A program made the position numbers and the translations under genes. Shown piece by piece: positions 10,050 through 18,962 of a DNA stretch of 19,139 nt. Numbering within the stretch: the stretch's first letter is position 1; each line of letters opens with the position of its first letter. This stretch comes from Euperipatoides rowelli. Taxonomy: Eukaryota; Onychophora; Udeonychophora; Euonychophora; Peripatopsidae. The stretch is taken from assembly GCA_003024985.2 (NCBI GenBank), contig PXIH01S0014767.1. One strand, given 5' to 3'. Under the pieces are notes generated by a model. That model saw only the letters and a program-made list of their open reading frames with translations. It ran no database searches and had not been told where the DNA came from.

Positions 10050-11036
10050 TTTCATTAATGGGTCAACTTTATTTTTTTTTTGGATATGATTCCAAAATAA
10101 ATAGCTAAGAGTTTAAACATTTTCGAAGCTCTAATAGTTTTATAGAAGAATGTTCAAGATTTTCATTAAATTTTAAACCCTTGACATTTCTGCTGTAATT
10201 CAAGGGTATTATATTCCATTCTTGTTTCATTAATACTAAATTCAAATGTCAATCAAATTGGTTAAACATTTAGTGATGAGGGCATAATAAACTTATTTCT
10301 AATCCAGATTACAAAATATTCTTGATTAAAGCACTAATTCTATTGTAGAAATTACGTTAAAATTTAAGCTAAGTGTATAAGAAGAAAAATAAAAAAATGA
10401 TAAAATAGCTCAAATATCTCGTGATAATTCAGACATCTTACACACTCACACATGCATGATGCTTTCTAATTAGTCAATATTTTATAGCAGAAATTTCTAG
10501 AATTTACTAACCTTTAGGTAAAATCATTTTAATGCTATTAATTTCAATCTAATAAAAAAAACTTGTAAAAAAAATACAAAATTGAATTTTATATTAATAT
10601 TCAATTACGTTAAATTGTCTGCAATCTAAAATAATTTTTAAAATCTAAAAGTTTCCTCTGAAGATTTTGATGGTTATTTTAAAGAAAGAAATTGGTAAAA
10701 TTCCGAAATTAATCAATTAAAAATTCATTAAATATAAACAACAGCATATAGCCTACTTTACAAGTTATGAAACTGATATACAATATGTCACAATTTGTAG
10801 CTTATTAAATTCTGTATCAATCTAGTATAATTACTCATGTATAGCTTATCTGATTCAGAAATACATGGGAACAAACAAAGAAAACATTTTAATTGCTTTC
10901 TAAAATTAACATTTAATATTTAGTCATATACCATAATGTCAAAAATTTAGTTCCATATGCTATATAATAAACCTGAACTGCATCTCCATAAGAGATAAAG
11001 TCCTGCCTTCTTATAATTATGTTCTATTCTGCATCA
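10050..11036. other. AT-rich noncoding stretch
   Basis: No gene, exon or clear repeat seen on either strand. A short minus-strand open stretch near 11000-10970 (RRQDFISYGDAVQ) has an AG before it but no good donor, so I do not call it an exon. Confidence 0.5.
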
Positions 11037-11403
11037 GTGTACAGCAGAGATGTCAATAATGTCGATCGCGATCTACTGGTCGATCGCCAGATTCTTTTTG
11101 GTAGACCGCCAATAATATTTAATTATTTTCCTTTAAATCCCAATTTTCAAAAACCATTGAAAAATCAATAATTAAAATAATAATTAATAATAAAGATGAA
11201 TAGGCTATGTTTGTTTTTATATTAATAGAATTACTTTTTTTTTTAAATTATATACAGTAGTTGTATAATATGCATTTATACAACTATCTGCTCTTCTGCT
11301 TTTAATAAGTAAAAATGCTTAATAGCGGTGATACCACGTTATTAACTTAAAATGCACTGGAAAAATACGAGCATTTATGTTTTCTTGTAAAATTTTCATT
11401 TTC

Positions 11404-11423
11404 AATCTTAATTAATTAAGATT
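11404..11423. repeat. Perfect 20-bp palindrome
   Basis: AATCTTAATTAATTAAGATT is identical to its reverse complement. It lies inside the decayed hAT element. AT-rich DNA makes shorter palindromes common, but 20 perfect bases is long for chance. Confidence 0.85.
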
Positions 11424-11907
11424 AATTATTAAATTAATATCAATAAAACAAATCACATTTGGATAAACACTTTCCCCTGAAGGCTTTTATCTTATTTTAA
11501 AAATTCATTTTTTTTTCGTTAAATAAGCCAGATTCAGTTAATTTATTTCTCTCTTCATTTTACTATTGTGACATTTCTAAATTCCTTGAATAATTAAAAA
11601 CGCATTTCTCCCCCTCCTCTTTAAGCCACCACTAAACAAAATCGAACTAAGAAATTTTAGGATGATTGTAATTATTCAGAGCTGGATTAGTCAAGTGAGA
11701 AAAATATTCTATTGAAGAATTTTCATTCATTAATATACACAATAGTTATGAATCTGGTCACACACGTCTCATTGTCTGATTATTATTATTAATAATTTAT
11801 TGTTAATCATGATAAAGATTATGATGATATTGGTAATGATGAAATGATATTGATAATATTAAGCCTCTTTCTTCAGACAATTTTAATATATACAGTATCA
11901 ATGTCAT

Positions 11908-12110
11908 CCAGAGGGGGGATGGGAGGCAAGGGGCACCTGACCACCCCTGGAAAAACTGGCATTTTTTTTACATGAGAAAATTATAATTTTTGTTATTTTT
12001 TTTTTTTGTAAAATAAAGTCGTGAGATGTGCTTATGAATAAATATTGCCACAACTGGCACAATAAAAGGCTAAAAAATGTCTGCAAACCCCCCCCCCAAA
12101 AAAAAAAAGC
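11908..12110. repeat. G/C-homopolymer patch, probable nested repeat remnant
   Basis: A G-rich run (GAGGGGGGATGGGAGG) near 11910, ACCCCTGG near 11943, and a C9/A11 run at 12088-12108 stand out in AT-rich surroundings. The base composition resembles the GGGGG/CCCCC ends of invertebrate MITEs. I could not pair the ends with a target duplication. Confidence 0.35.
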
Positions 12111-12165
12111 TTCTCAAAATTAAAAAATATTCACAACCAACGTGTGTGCTGCCTTATCTACTGTA

Positions 12166-12342
12166 TATTGGAATACGATTGTGTTCTGAAGCCAATAAAC
12201 AGCGCCATCTATGCTCGGCTCGCGAACTATTTTTAGAAACTTTAAGTGTGTTTTCTCTTTGATAAAAAATAATGTTTGATGCCCATGTAACGGGCTTAAA
12301 CAAAAAAATGTTGGATGCCCGAGTAACGGGCTTAATCGCTAG
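12166..12342 (+). mobile_element. Helitron-like 3-prime end, plus-strand copy
   Basis: It ends with the hairpin GCCCG-AGTAA-CGGGC (12317-12331), seven bases, then CTAG (12339-12342) followed by T, which is the layout of a Helitron 3-prime terminus. An extra degenerate hairpin copy (GCCCATGTAACGGGC) lies just before it. Upstream sequence from about 12166 (GAATACGATTGTGTTCTGAAG, AACAGCGCCATCT, ACTATTTTTAGAAACT) is shared with the inverted copy at 12917-13147. No 5-prime TC end or Rep/helicase gene is visible, so class assignment is tentative. Confidence 0.55.
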
Positions 12343-12377
12343 TAAGGAATTAATGAAATTACATGTGACCTTCCATT

Positions 12378-12400
12378 GCCAAAAGGTTCCCCCACCCCTG
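12378..12400 (-). repeat. Possible solo hAT terminal repeat
   Basis: Reverse complemented, this reads CAGGGGTGGGGGAACCTTTT, very like hAT ends. No partner end or matching 8-bp duplication (CCTAAGTG expected) was found nearby, so it may be a fragment. Confidence 0.35.
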
Positions 12401-12916
12401 CCTAAGTGTATAGTGGACTAATATTTTTTTTTAATTTTTTTAAATATAGTAACTAAATACTTTATTTACAGAAATAAAAATAACAGCAAAGTATAAAAAC
12501 AAAAACAAAAATTAATAATCAAAATTACAATATTTGTCCATAATTTATAATTTCAGACACTTAACTTCTTTAATTTTATAATTTACACCTTCGCCCACTA
12601 GAAGAAAAAAAACAACCATTAAATGACCCCAGTGGAATTTTTGAAAGAGTAGATCGCGGATGGGTTTTCACTGGCAAAGTAGATCTTATGTAAAAATTAG
12701 TTGACACTCCTGGTGTACAGTATAAACTAGCTATGATACAGTAACAAACAGACAGACAGACATACTGTATGTCTCTCCAAATAGTGTATACTATAAATAT
12801 ATATATAATCAAATAAAAGCCTGGACAAATNGTCTATTATTCTAACTATTGTTAGGCTAAGGCCATATACAGTATACTGTATGTTACGTTGTTGTATATA
12901 AATATTTCTATAATAA

Positions 12917-13147
12917 CTAGCAAATAAACCCGTTAAACGGGCATCAACTATTTTTTTGTTTAAGCCCTTTTATGTAAGAGAAAGCACCACTTAGTTTCTA
13001 AAAATAGTTCCCGTGCCGATCTTTTAAGCCCGTTAAATCTTTTTTTAATGTTTTTATATCACAGTGATGTAAGAGAGAGAAAAAAGATTTCGAATAAGAC
13101 TGTTAGATGGCGTTGTTACTAGCTTCGGAACATGATCATATTCTAAT
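12917..13147 (-). mobile_element. Helitron-like 3-prime end, minus-strand copy
   Basis: Inverted relative of 12166-12342, about 575 bp away and outside the hAT element. On the minus strand it ends with the hairpin CCCGTT-A-AACGGG type (12929-12941), then CTAG (12920-12917) followed by T. Shared words include ACTATTTTTAGAAACT, GGGCTTAAACAAAAAAAT and AACGCCATCT. It is longer than the other copy by an internal stretch holding a further AACGGGCTTAA word. Confidence 0.55.
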
Positions 13148-13149
13148 TA

Positions 13150-14399
13150 GTAAAATAGGATACTAAATAAATACATTTAGAATAAAATGTCTATTCTAGA
13201 TATAAGGCTTAGAAAGCCTAATATACAGTATAAATAAAATACACCAGTAGTATTCTGCACCATTATTATTATTGTGTTATGGTTTGCCTAATTATAATAA
13301 ATTTTGTGTGCCTATATAATTAATCTCTCAGCCAACACTAGTAAAGAATAAATAAAGTCTGATATTTATAAGACTATTATAGTGGTTATAGTGATATTTT
13401 ACAGAACTTTGTGTAAAAGACATTTCACAAATAACTGGCCGTGATAAACAATCGTCTACCATTTGCTAAATATTACATGCCACCTAATCTTACAAAACAA
13501 CAAGTATTTCTTCACTTCCTGCTTAAGAAACAGATGAAATGGGCAGCAGCCAGTTGTTTTGTTTGGCTAATCTCCTACATTTCTATTGGCCCTCAGATAA
13601 AGCTATTAGCCAATAGAAACTAACCAGTGGTTTCCAGAATCCTGACTGAAATTTATGACAGCATACAAGGCCTGAGAGATCATGTGTCTTGGTGAATCAG
13701 CCTGGTAGAGAGACCCAGATTATGTCTCCAGATAAGATAGCCTATGTAAAGGCTGATAACAGTGAAACACAGATAAATAAGTCAGCCTTAATCTTGTGTA
13801 ATACTCAGGCCCAGTATAAGACCAAAGCTGCTATCTAACTTTGATATTCCCCTTGTGTCTCTAACAAATAACTTAGTGATTTCCACTGCAAGGATACAGA
13901 AATATTCAGAAGACCAACCTGCAACTACACTACAGTCTATGGCTAAGCCATCTCTAATATGAATATGTTTACAATAATGAATATCACTGTCACTTTTTCA
14001 TTACTCTGATAAACTAATGTTGGCACACTCAATCATATAAAATTACTGATAATAATAGTGAAGTCTATGAAATACCGGTACTTATAATTGTTATATTGGT
14101 GTAATATAAGATAAGATACATTTTTATGCATCATAGTGTGAAGTATAATGAATTAGATTATAAATTATATCTGTTGTCCTTGTCTCTCTTATTTCTGATT
14201 ACTATATATACAGCCTGGGGATTTTGCAGGATACCATCTAAGTAATTCCCAATACTATAGACTGAGATCAAACCCAAACTTAAAGCTATTTTGTGAAGAA
14301 GGCAAGGAACCATTTTTTTTCCTGTTCCTATATGTGTTGGGATATTAATATGCTTTGGTGCCAGTTTTAAAATGGCGTCCACTTTTTTCATGATATATA
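13150..14399. other. Unassigned stretch with a less AT-rich patch
   Basis: From about 13540 to 13960 the base composition is more balanced than around it, but no reading frame or known repeat is recognisable. An 11-bp inverted repeat (TTTCTATTGGC / GCCAATAGAAA) spans about 13578-13619. The minus-strand open frame 14158-14391 (77 codons) resembles nothing I know. I found no GAPVD1 exon here. Confidence 0.45.
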
Positions 14400-14500
14400 T
14401 TTAGTTAGGGGACAGTACGCTTTTATCAGCGAAAATATATTAGAAAATATCAAGATATTTTTGCTAAAATTTAAAGATTTCGTTAAAATAAATCACTTAC

Positions 14501-14589
14501 CGTGCCAAGGGCACTTCATTGTCTATACAGTGTAATCGTTTGGCCAAAAACCACAGCGTTAATATCGTTTTTTCGATGAAAACAGCCAT
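14501..14589 (-). pseudogene. First-exon copy in the left arm of the foldback element
   Basis: On the minus strand, ATG at 14589-14587 opens 29 codons plus two bases and is followed by the donor GTAAGT at 14500. It reads MAVFIEKTILTLWFLAKRL then HCIDNEVPLAR. It is the mirror image of 14886-14974, with the same length and the same last 14 residues. This is presumably the N-terminal exon of the transposase or other protein of the parent element. No downstream exon is present in the palindrome. Confidence 0.6.
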
Positions 14590-14885
14590 TTTACATAACC
14601 TAACAGAGGTAAATCTGCTCAAATGTCATGTGGGGAAAAAGGAGGGAGCAGTTAGTTTATCAATCTGCACTAGCCAATAGGGTTTATTTTTTTATTATTT
14701 TTAAATCACTTTTTATTACAATAAAATTCATAGATTTTTGATGAAGGATGTATCACACCCACAAATCCTTCCTTCATCAAAAAACCTAGGGAATAAATAA
14801 TACAGCTTTCATGTACTTTTAATAACTGCTCCCTCCTTTTTTCCACGTGACATTTGAGAAGATTCCTTCCGTATTACGTTGTAAA

Positions 14886-14974
14886 ATGGCTGTTTTCATC
14901 GCGAAACCAAGTATTAACGAAGTGGTTTTGGCCAAACGATTACACTGTATAGACAATGAAGTTCCCTTGGCACG
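14886..14974 (+). pseudogene. First-exon copy in the right arm of the foldback element
   Basis: ATG at 14886-14888 (context GTAAAATGG) opens 29 codons plus two bases: MAVFIAKPSINEVVLAKRL then HCIDNEVPLAR, followed by the donor GTAAGT at 14975. It matches the left-arm copy in length, splice site and C-terminal half. The middle differs through compensating small indels that restore the frame. I do not recognise the protein. Being duplicated in both arms suggests that the element consists of two inverted 5-prime ends. Confidence 0.65.
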
Positions 14975-15079
14975 GTAAGTGATTTATGTTAAAGAAATCT
15001 TTGAATTTGCCCAAAAAAATCTTGATATTTCCTAATATATTTTCGCTGATAAAAGTGTTCCGTCCCCTTTAGTTATATC

Positions 15080-16230
15080 AGTTAATTTTTATCCGATTTT
15101 GATTATTTTTTTTTTAAACGACATATTTTCTTTATTTTTTTGTTTTACAATTTTAATGTGTGAGAGTTTTTGTGTAAAACTAAAGAAACTGAAAAATATA
15201 GCGACTTTTTGTCTCATTTTGATCCAATTTGAATCAATGTTTAAATTGCAGCTTTTTTTTATGTTCTTTAATTTTAATTATTACCATTTTTACATGTATC
15301 TAATTGATTTTTAATTATTTTCATTCATAATTGAACAATAAATGGTTCATATTTTGGCACTGATTAAGCAGTGATGACAATCAAATTGATCAAAATGTTC
15401 TTCTTGCATGCCTCTGATATCTTGTTTAAATCAAATATTTTTTATTTATAACAGAAAGACCCCGACATTGGCTATATGGGATGGGGCAAAGTAGGGAAAT
15501 GTAACCCTGTTTAATGATAGCCTATATTTTCTGCTAGGTACTAGAGATTAACTAAATCAAATTTGGTCCCGATCGCTCCCTGGTTTTAGGAATTGTCTCT
15601 GTCGGATGGTCTATAGGGTGAAGGGGTAAAGTCACTCAGCCTATGTTACCTGCTGGGTCCTAGAGAGTATGTATGTCAAATAGCTCAAATTGTATAGAGA
15701 ACATGCAGAAATACATATAGACATTCAATTTTATATATTTAGAGCGTAGATTTGGTAATTTACTGTATTTTGTTTTATTACAAAACAAAATGAAATTACA
15801 AAAATTTTAGTAAAATATACAATACAATTTGGTAATTTTTTTTTTATATCTTAAAATGTACGATATTTATTTTTCTTATATAGTAGAGTAGCATCTCAAA
15901 AAAAAAAAACTGCACTTTTTGATAAAAGCATGAATTTTTCCCCCACAACTTACCTAAAATATTCATTTTAAGATATGGAGACAAAAAAAATTTATACCGG
16001 GAAGGGCTTTATGACATTATCAATATGGCCACTACCTTAAATCACTGTTTGTCGAGTATCTCAAGAACTTCTTATCCAATTGTAATTTTTTTTTTTACCA
16101 AACGAAAGTTATTGAAATTAGCTAAAAATAGTATATAATTTATTTTGAAAAGGTAAATATTTAAAAAGTTATTTGATAAAGTTGTGTAAACAAAGATTAA
16201 AAAAAAAAAGTTATTTTCTTTATTATCTTT
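15080..16230. other. AT-rich stretch, possibly outer arm of the next transposon
   Basis: No gene seen. A weak direct repeat of about 30 bp lies at 15518-15547 and 15638-15667 (AGCCTAT, CTGCT/GGG, CTAGAGA words), perhaps part of a roughly 120-bp degenerate duplication. The part from about 15880 to 16230 may be the outer left arm of the inverted-repeat element that follows. Its right-hand counterpart would be interrupted or outside the window. Confidence 0.4.
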
Positions 16231-16295
16231 TTAATAGTCAATTTATAAAAAAAGTTTCAAACAAAAAATATTCCTCATTAAATTTTGCACAAAAA
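16231..16295 (+). repeat. Left terminal or subterminal inverted repeat of a transposon
   Basis: It starts TTAATAGTCAATTTATAAAA and includes AACAAAAAATATTCCTCATT. It matches the reverse complement of 18895-18962 with only a few substitutions and one 2-base length change. The pair flanks the broken gene at 16427-18756. Confidence 0.88.
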
Positions 16296-16426
16296 CCAGC
16301 TACTTCATATTAATCATAAGTGAAATGGTTAGGCAACAAGAGTGTTTGAATGTTTTACTTCACATTTCAAATCACCAAATGCACTAATTTGCATATATAA
16401 ACTAATAATTAAAACAATATACTTTT

Positions 16427-18756
16427 TCACTTATGACACTTTCCCTTGCAGTTTTTACATAGTCTAGTGCAAACAAGACCATATGATCAGAATTTTCAAT
16501 TACTTTCTGGGCAACCATTTTTGCAGTGGCAGGTAACAAATTCTCATAAATTCTCTGTGTGGTTGAGTCATCCACACAGGGTAGTATCAATCATCCTCTG
16601 ACCACCCCACATTGAAATACCGGCTAACTCAATGATTGATTTTAACTGTCCTCATTTGTGTCCATCCTGGTAACAATTTAAAGTATGCAACTTCAGAGCA
16701 TCTGCAGTTGGTGGTATGTTTTCCAGACATGCTTCATCCATGGTCAAACTTTCACTTGTCACACTGTAGCAATTAACTAAGTATCTTTGGAGAGTATTAA
16801 GAATGGAATCAGGCAACTCCTGTTGGATATGTGATAAAAATTAAAAAGCATCTGTGACTTCAGGTAAATCAATACATCTCTTCCACATGGTGCTTTTGCC
16901 TCGGCCGGAAAAAAAAAAGGGTGTACTGTAACAGCCGGAGAAGGCATGGAATCCACATAGAGATACTGATAATTTTTCACCAAGATTTTTGGCTATGTCA
17001 TGAACTGGAATTCTTCTATAGTGTTTTCCAGTGCCAAAATTCACAAACAAATTAGACAGTTCTTCTTGTAATAAAAGTAAGAATAATTAAACAGCCAGAA
17101 TAGGGACATCTGTATCAACAGTTCAAATGGAGATTGAGTTGTGACCTCTCTTAACTGCATCTGATACATATACAAAAAGCCTGGAGTCTATGTCTTCATG
17201 ATTGCAGCTATCATTTGAGAATGATGATGGGACATTTTCATTAGAAATAACATCAGATTATACTGTGATGTAAACCTGTATACGTTTGAGACAAGGACTA
17301 TTGACAATTGTGCTAAGAAAGTGAAAAGTTATGTTTTATTGTTGGAATTCTTGAGGAAACTTCTGCCATTTGTTAGGTAAAACAGTGTGTTCTCAAACCT
17401 TTCACAGCTGCCCTGTCCCACAACATTCTCTTGTGTAGGATTTGATGGTTTTGGTCTGGTATGTCTCCCAAATTACATCCACACATTGAACTTTTAGCTT
17501 ATGAATATCTGCCAATAGGTAATTTGGCAGGACCTCAGCATAGTTTGAAAAAGTATTCTCTGTTTTTGGTTGTAGAATTTGAACAAGTGCAGGGCAATCG
17601 TACACAACACAATGTTTCATCTACTTTCATTTGCAAATCTCTTGTCATTAGTATAGGTGACACTTCTGAACAGAATTTCTGAAATATATTCTCAAAGCTC
17701 TCTGTATGTTCTTGTTCTAGCCCTTCTGATTTGGTAACTGTCTCAAGAATTTTCAGGAAATCTGATTTATTTCCTCTCCGTATGTGGCCATCAGTTGCTA
17801 ACGAAAGAGGAAATGGGTGTTTTTCAAAAGAGAAGAAATTGTCCATAATGAAGATTCTGTGATGTACATATTGTATAACAAATAGTTTTGATAATAAGTT
17901 ATCATTCTTCAGTGATCTCAAAATATTTATTTTCTTGCTTGGACATTTCCTTTTACTAAACAACAAAAAATTTTCTCTGGTATGTTTTCATATAAAAAAA
18001 TTTGATGTTTTACAAATTCCTCATACTGTGACTTTGGTGATTTTTCAATGGTCAAATAGTTTGAATGGACTCCTCTGACATTCCTAAGTTTTCCAATGAA
18101 GACACTGTATTCCAGTTTACAAATAAAGGGTTCCCACAACTGGTGATTAGCTCCTTTAGAGCACTTACTTTTTATTTCAAACATTATTTGAAAAGAAGGA
18201 GACTGATCATGGTGTTTCTTTTCTGACTCTGTATTTAATGGACTGTTTTCAAACTTATGAATAATGTCAGAAATTTCAAGGTCACAAATATATCAACCAT
18301 TTCTGAAGACTTATGGGAGCAGTGAATAAGCCCACAGCACCACCATCACCATTTACTATTGCATTGTTCTGTTAATGAGCTTGATCAATACTAATTGCTG
18401 AAAAATTCCTTCTGCTTTTCTGGACCACACAGTTTCCTATTTGAAACTGTTAATAATTCTGGATGATTTTCTTGTAATGTACTCAAATCTCTGATGAAGA
18501 TTGGAAGCCATTTTTCATAGTTATGGAAATCCATAGCAAAAAAAAAAAAAAAAAAACCACTGGACCATCTTTTTGCACTTCCATGAGCTCAAACAATAAT
18601 AATAGAAGTAGTTCCAAATCCAAACAGGTACTCCAATACTTTAATGTAATAATCTCTGATGTTTTTTGCACTCTCTCTATTGCAACTCTTTTTCCTCATA
18701 CCTTTTAGACCCTTTATTTCAAAAGCTTCTTTCACCAGCTGTATAGGAAGATACAT
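16427..18756 (-). pseudogene. Broken transposon-borne gene, TVDTD/FHAFTGCD repeat family
   Basis: A decayed protein of a family common in cnidarian, mollusc and fish genomes, recognised by motifs in order on the minus strand: MYLPIQLVKEAF near 18756; MDFHNYEKWLPIFIRDL from 18534; a frame change, then SAISIDQAH and GDGGAVGLFTAP near 18345; HHDQSPSFQ near 18210 with LWEPF; FPLSLATDG near 17815; VVYDCPALVQIL and VDVIWETY near 17610-17450; DIDSRLFVYVSDAVKRG near 17195; TVDTDVPILAV with VDTDV at 17119-17105; IPVHDIAKNLG, GFHAFSGC (FHAFSGC at 16951-16931) and GRGKST near 16900; ENIPPTADALKLH near 16700; and a cysteine-rich tail ending CKGKCHK with a natural stop at 16429-16427. The D-T-D and GC(D) motifs recall PIN/FEN1-like nucleases; the usual D after GC is Y here. 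There are several stops and frameshifts and an A-run insertion at 18538-18556, so it is inactive. The formal family name is unknown to me. Confidence 0.85.
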
Positions 18757-18894
18757 ACAAGTGATAACTTTATGAAAATTATATATTATATAGTTATAAA
18801 ATAAATTAGGCCTATGTAAGTTTTGACAATTCGGTAATTCACATTGCTCTAGTTACGGCACACTAATTTTTGAATATCAATAATGTCAAATGGA

Positions 18895-18962
18895 TTTTTT
18901 TGTACAGAATTTAATGAGGAATATTTTTTGTTTAAACTTTTTTTCAATAAATTGTCTATTAA
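18895..18962 (-). repeat. Right terminal or subterminal inverted repeat, ending at TTAA
   Basis: Reverse complement of 16231-16295: AATGAGGAATATTTTTTGTT and AATTGTCTATTAA are shared. Similarity continues right up to the TTAA at 18959-18962 and stops there, whereas the left copy runs on with unrelated bases. It is the right boundary of the unit carrying the broken gene, or of its preserved part. Confidence 0.85.

Larger units (their letters stand above)
11045..12712. mobile_element. 1,668-bp decayed hAT element with 8-bp TSD
   Basis: The left end reads CAGAGATGTCAATAATGTCG. The right end, reverse complemented, reads CAGGAGTGTCAACTAATTTT. The perfect 8-bp duplication GTGTACAG flanks both ends (11037-11044 and 12713-12720). 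Just inside each end are related GATCGCGATCTAC-like words. Ends starting CAG..GTGTCAA with 8-bp duplications are typical of hAT elements. I see no transposase reading frame, so it is non-autonomous or dead. Inside lie a 20-bp palindrome (11404-11423), a G/C-rich patch (11908-11948), a Helitron-like end (12166-12342) and another possible hAT end (about 12378-12400). Confidence 0.9.
14408..15067. mobile_element. 660-bp palindromic foldback transposon with 8-bp TSD
   Basis: The two halves are inverted copies over about 260-270 bp each (about 14408-14680 and 14800-15067). Both ends start GGGGAC followed by CTTTTATCAGCGAAAATATA after a few variable bases. TTTAGTTA stands immediately outside each end (14400-14407 and 15068-15075). 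The centre contains a small hairpin (TTTTGATGAAGGAT near 14737 against ATCCTTCCTTCATCAAAA near 14765). Each arm carries an 89-nt coding exon with a splice donor, annotated separately. An 8-bp duplication fits hAT, P or Merlin types, but the ends are not CAG-type, so I leave the superfamily open. Confidence 0.92.

Noticed and set aside
10970-11010. Minus-strand candidate exon RRQDFISYGDAVQ
   Set aside because: It has an AG before it but is followed by GTTTAT, a poor donor, and has no recognisable homology.
11900-12405. Second complete hAT element between CAGAGGGG at about 11909 and CAGGGGTG (minus) at 12400
   Set aside because: Bases outside the two ends (ATGTCATC and CCTAAGTG) do not match, so there is no target duplication to support it.
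17461-17682. Plus-strand open frame of 73 codons
   Set aside because: Antisense to the VVYDCPALVQIL part of the broken transposon gene.
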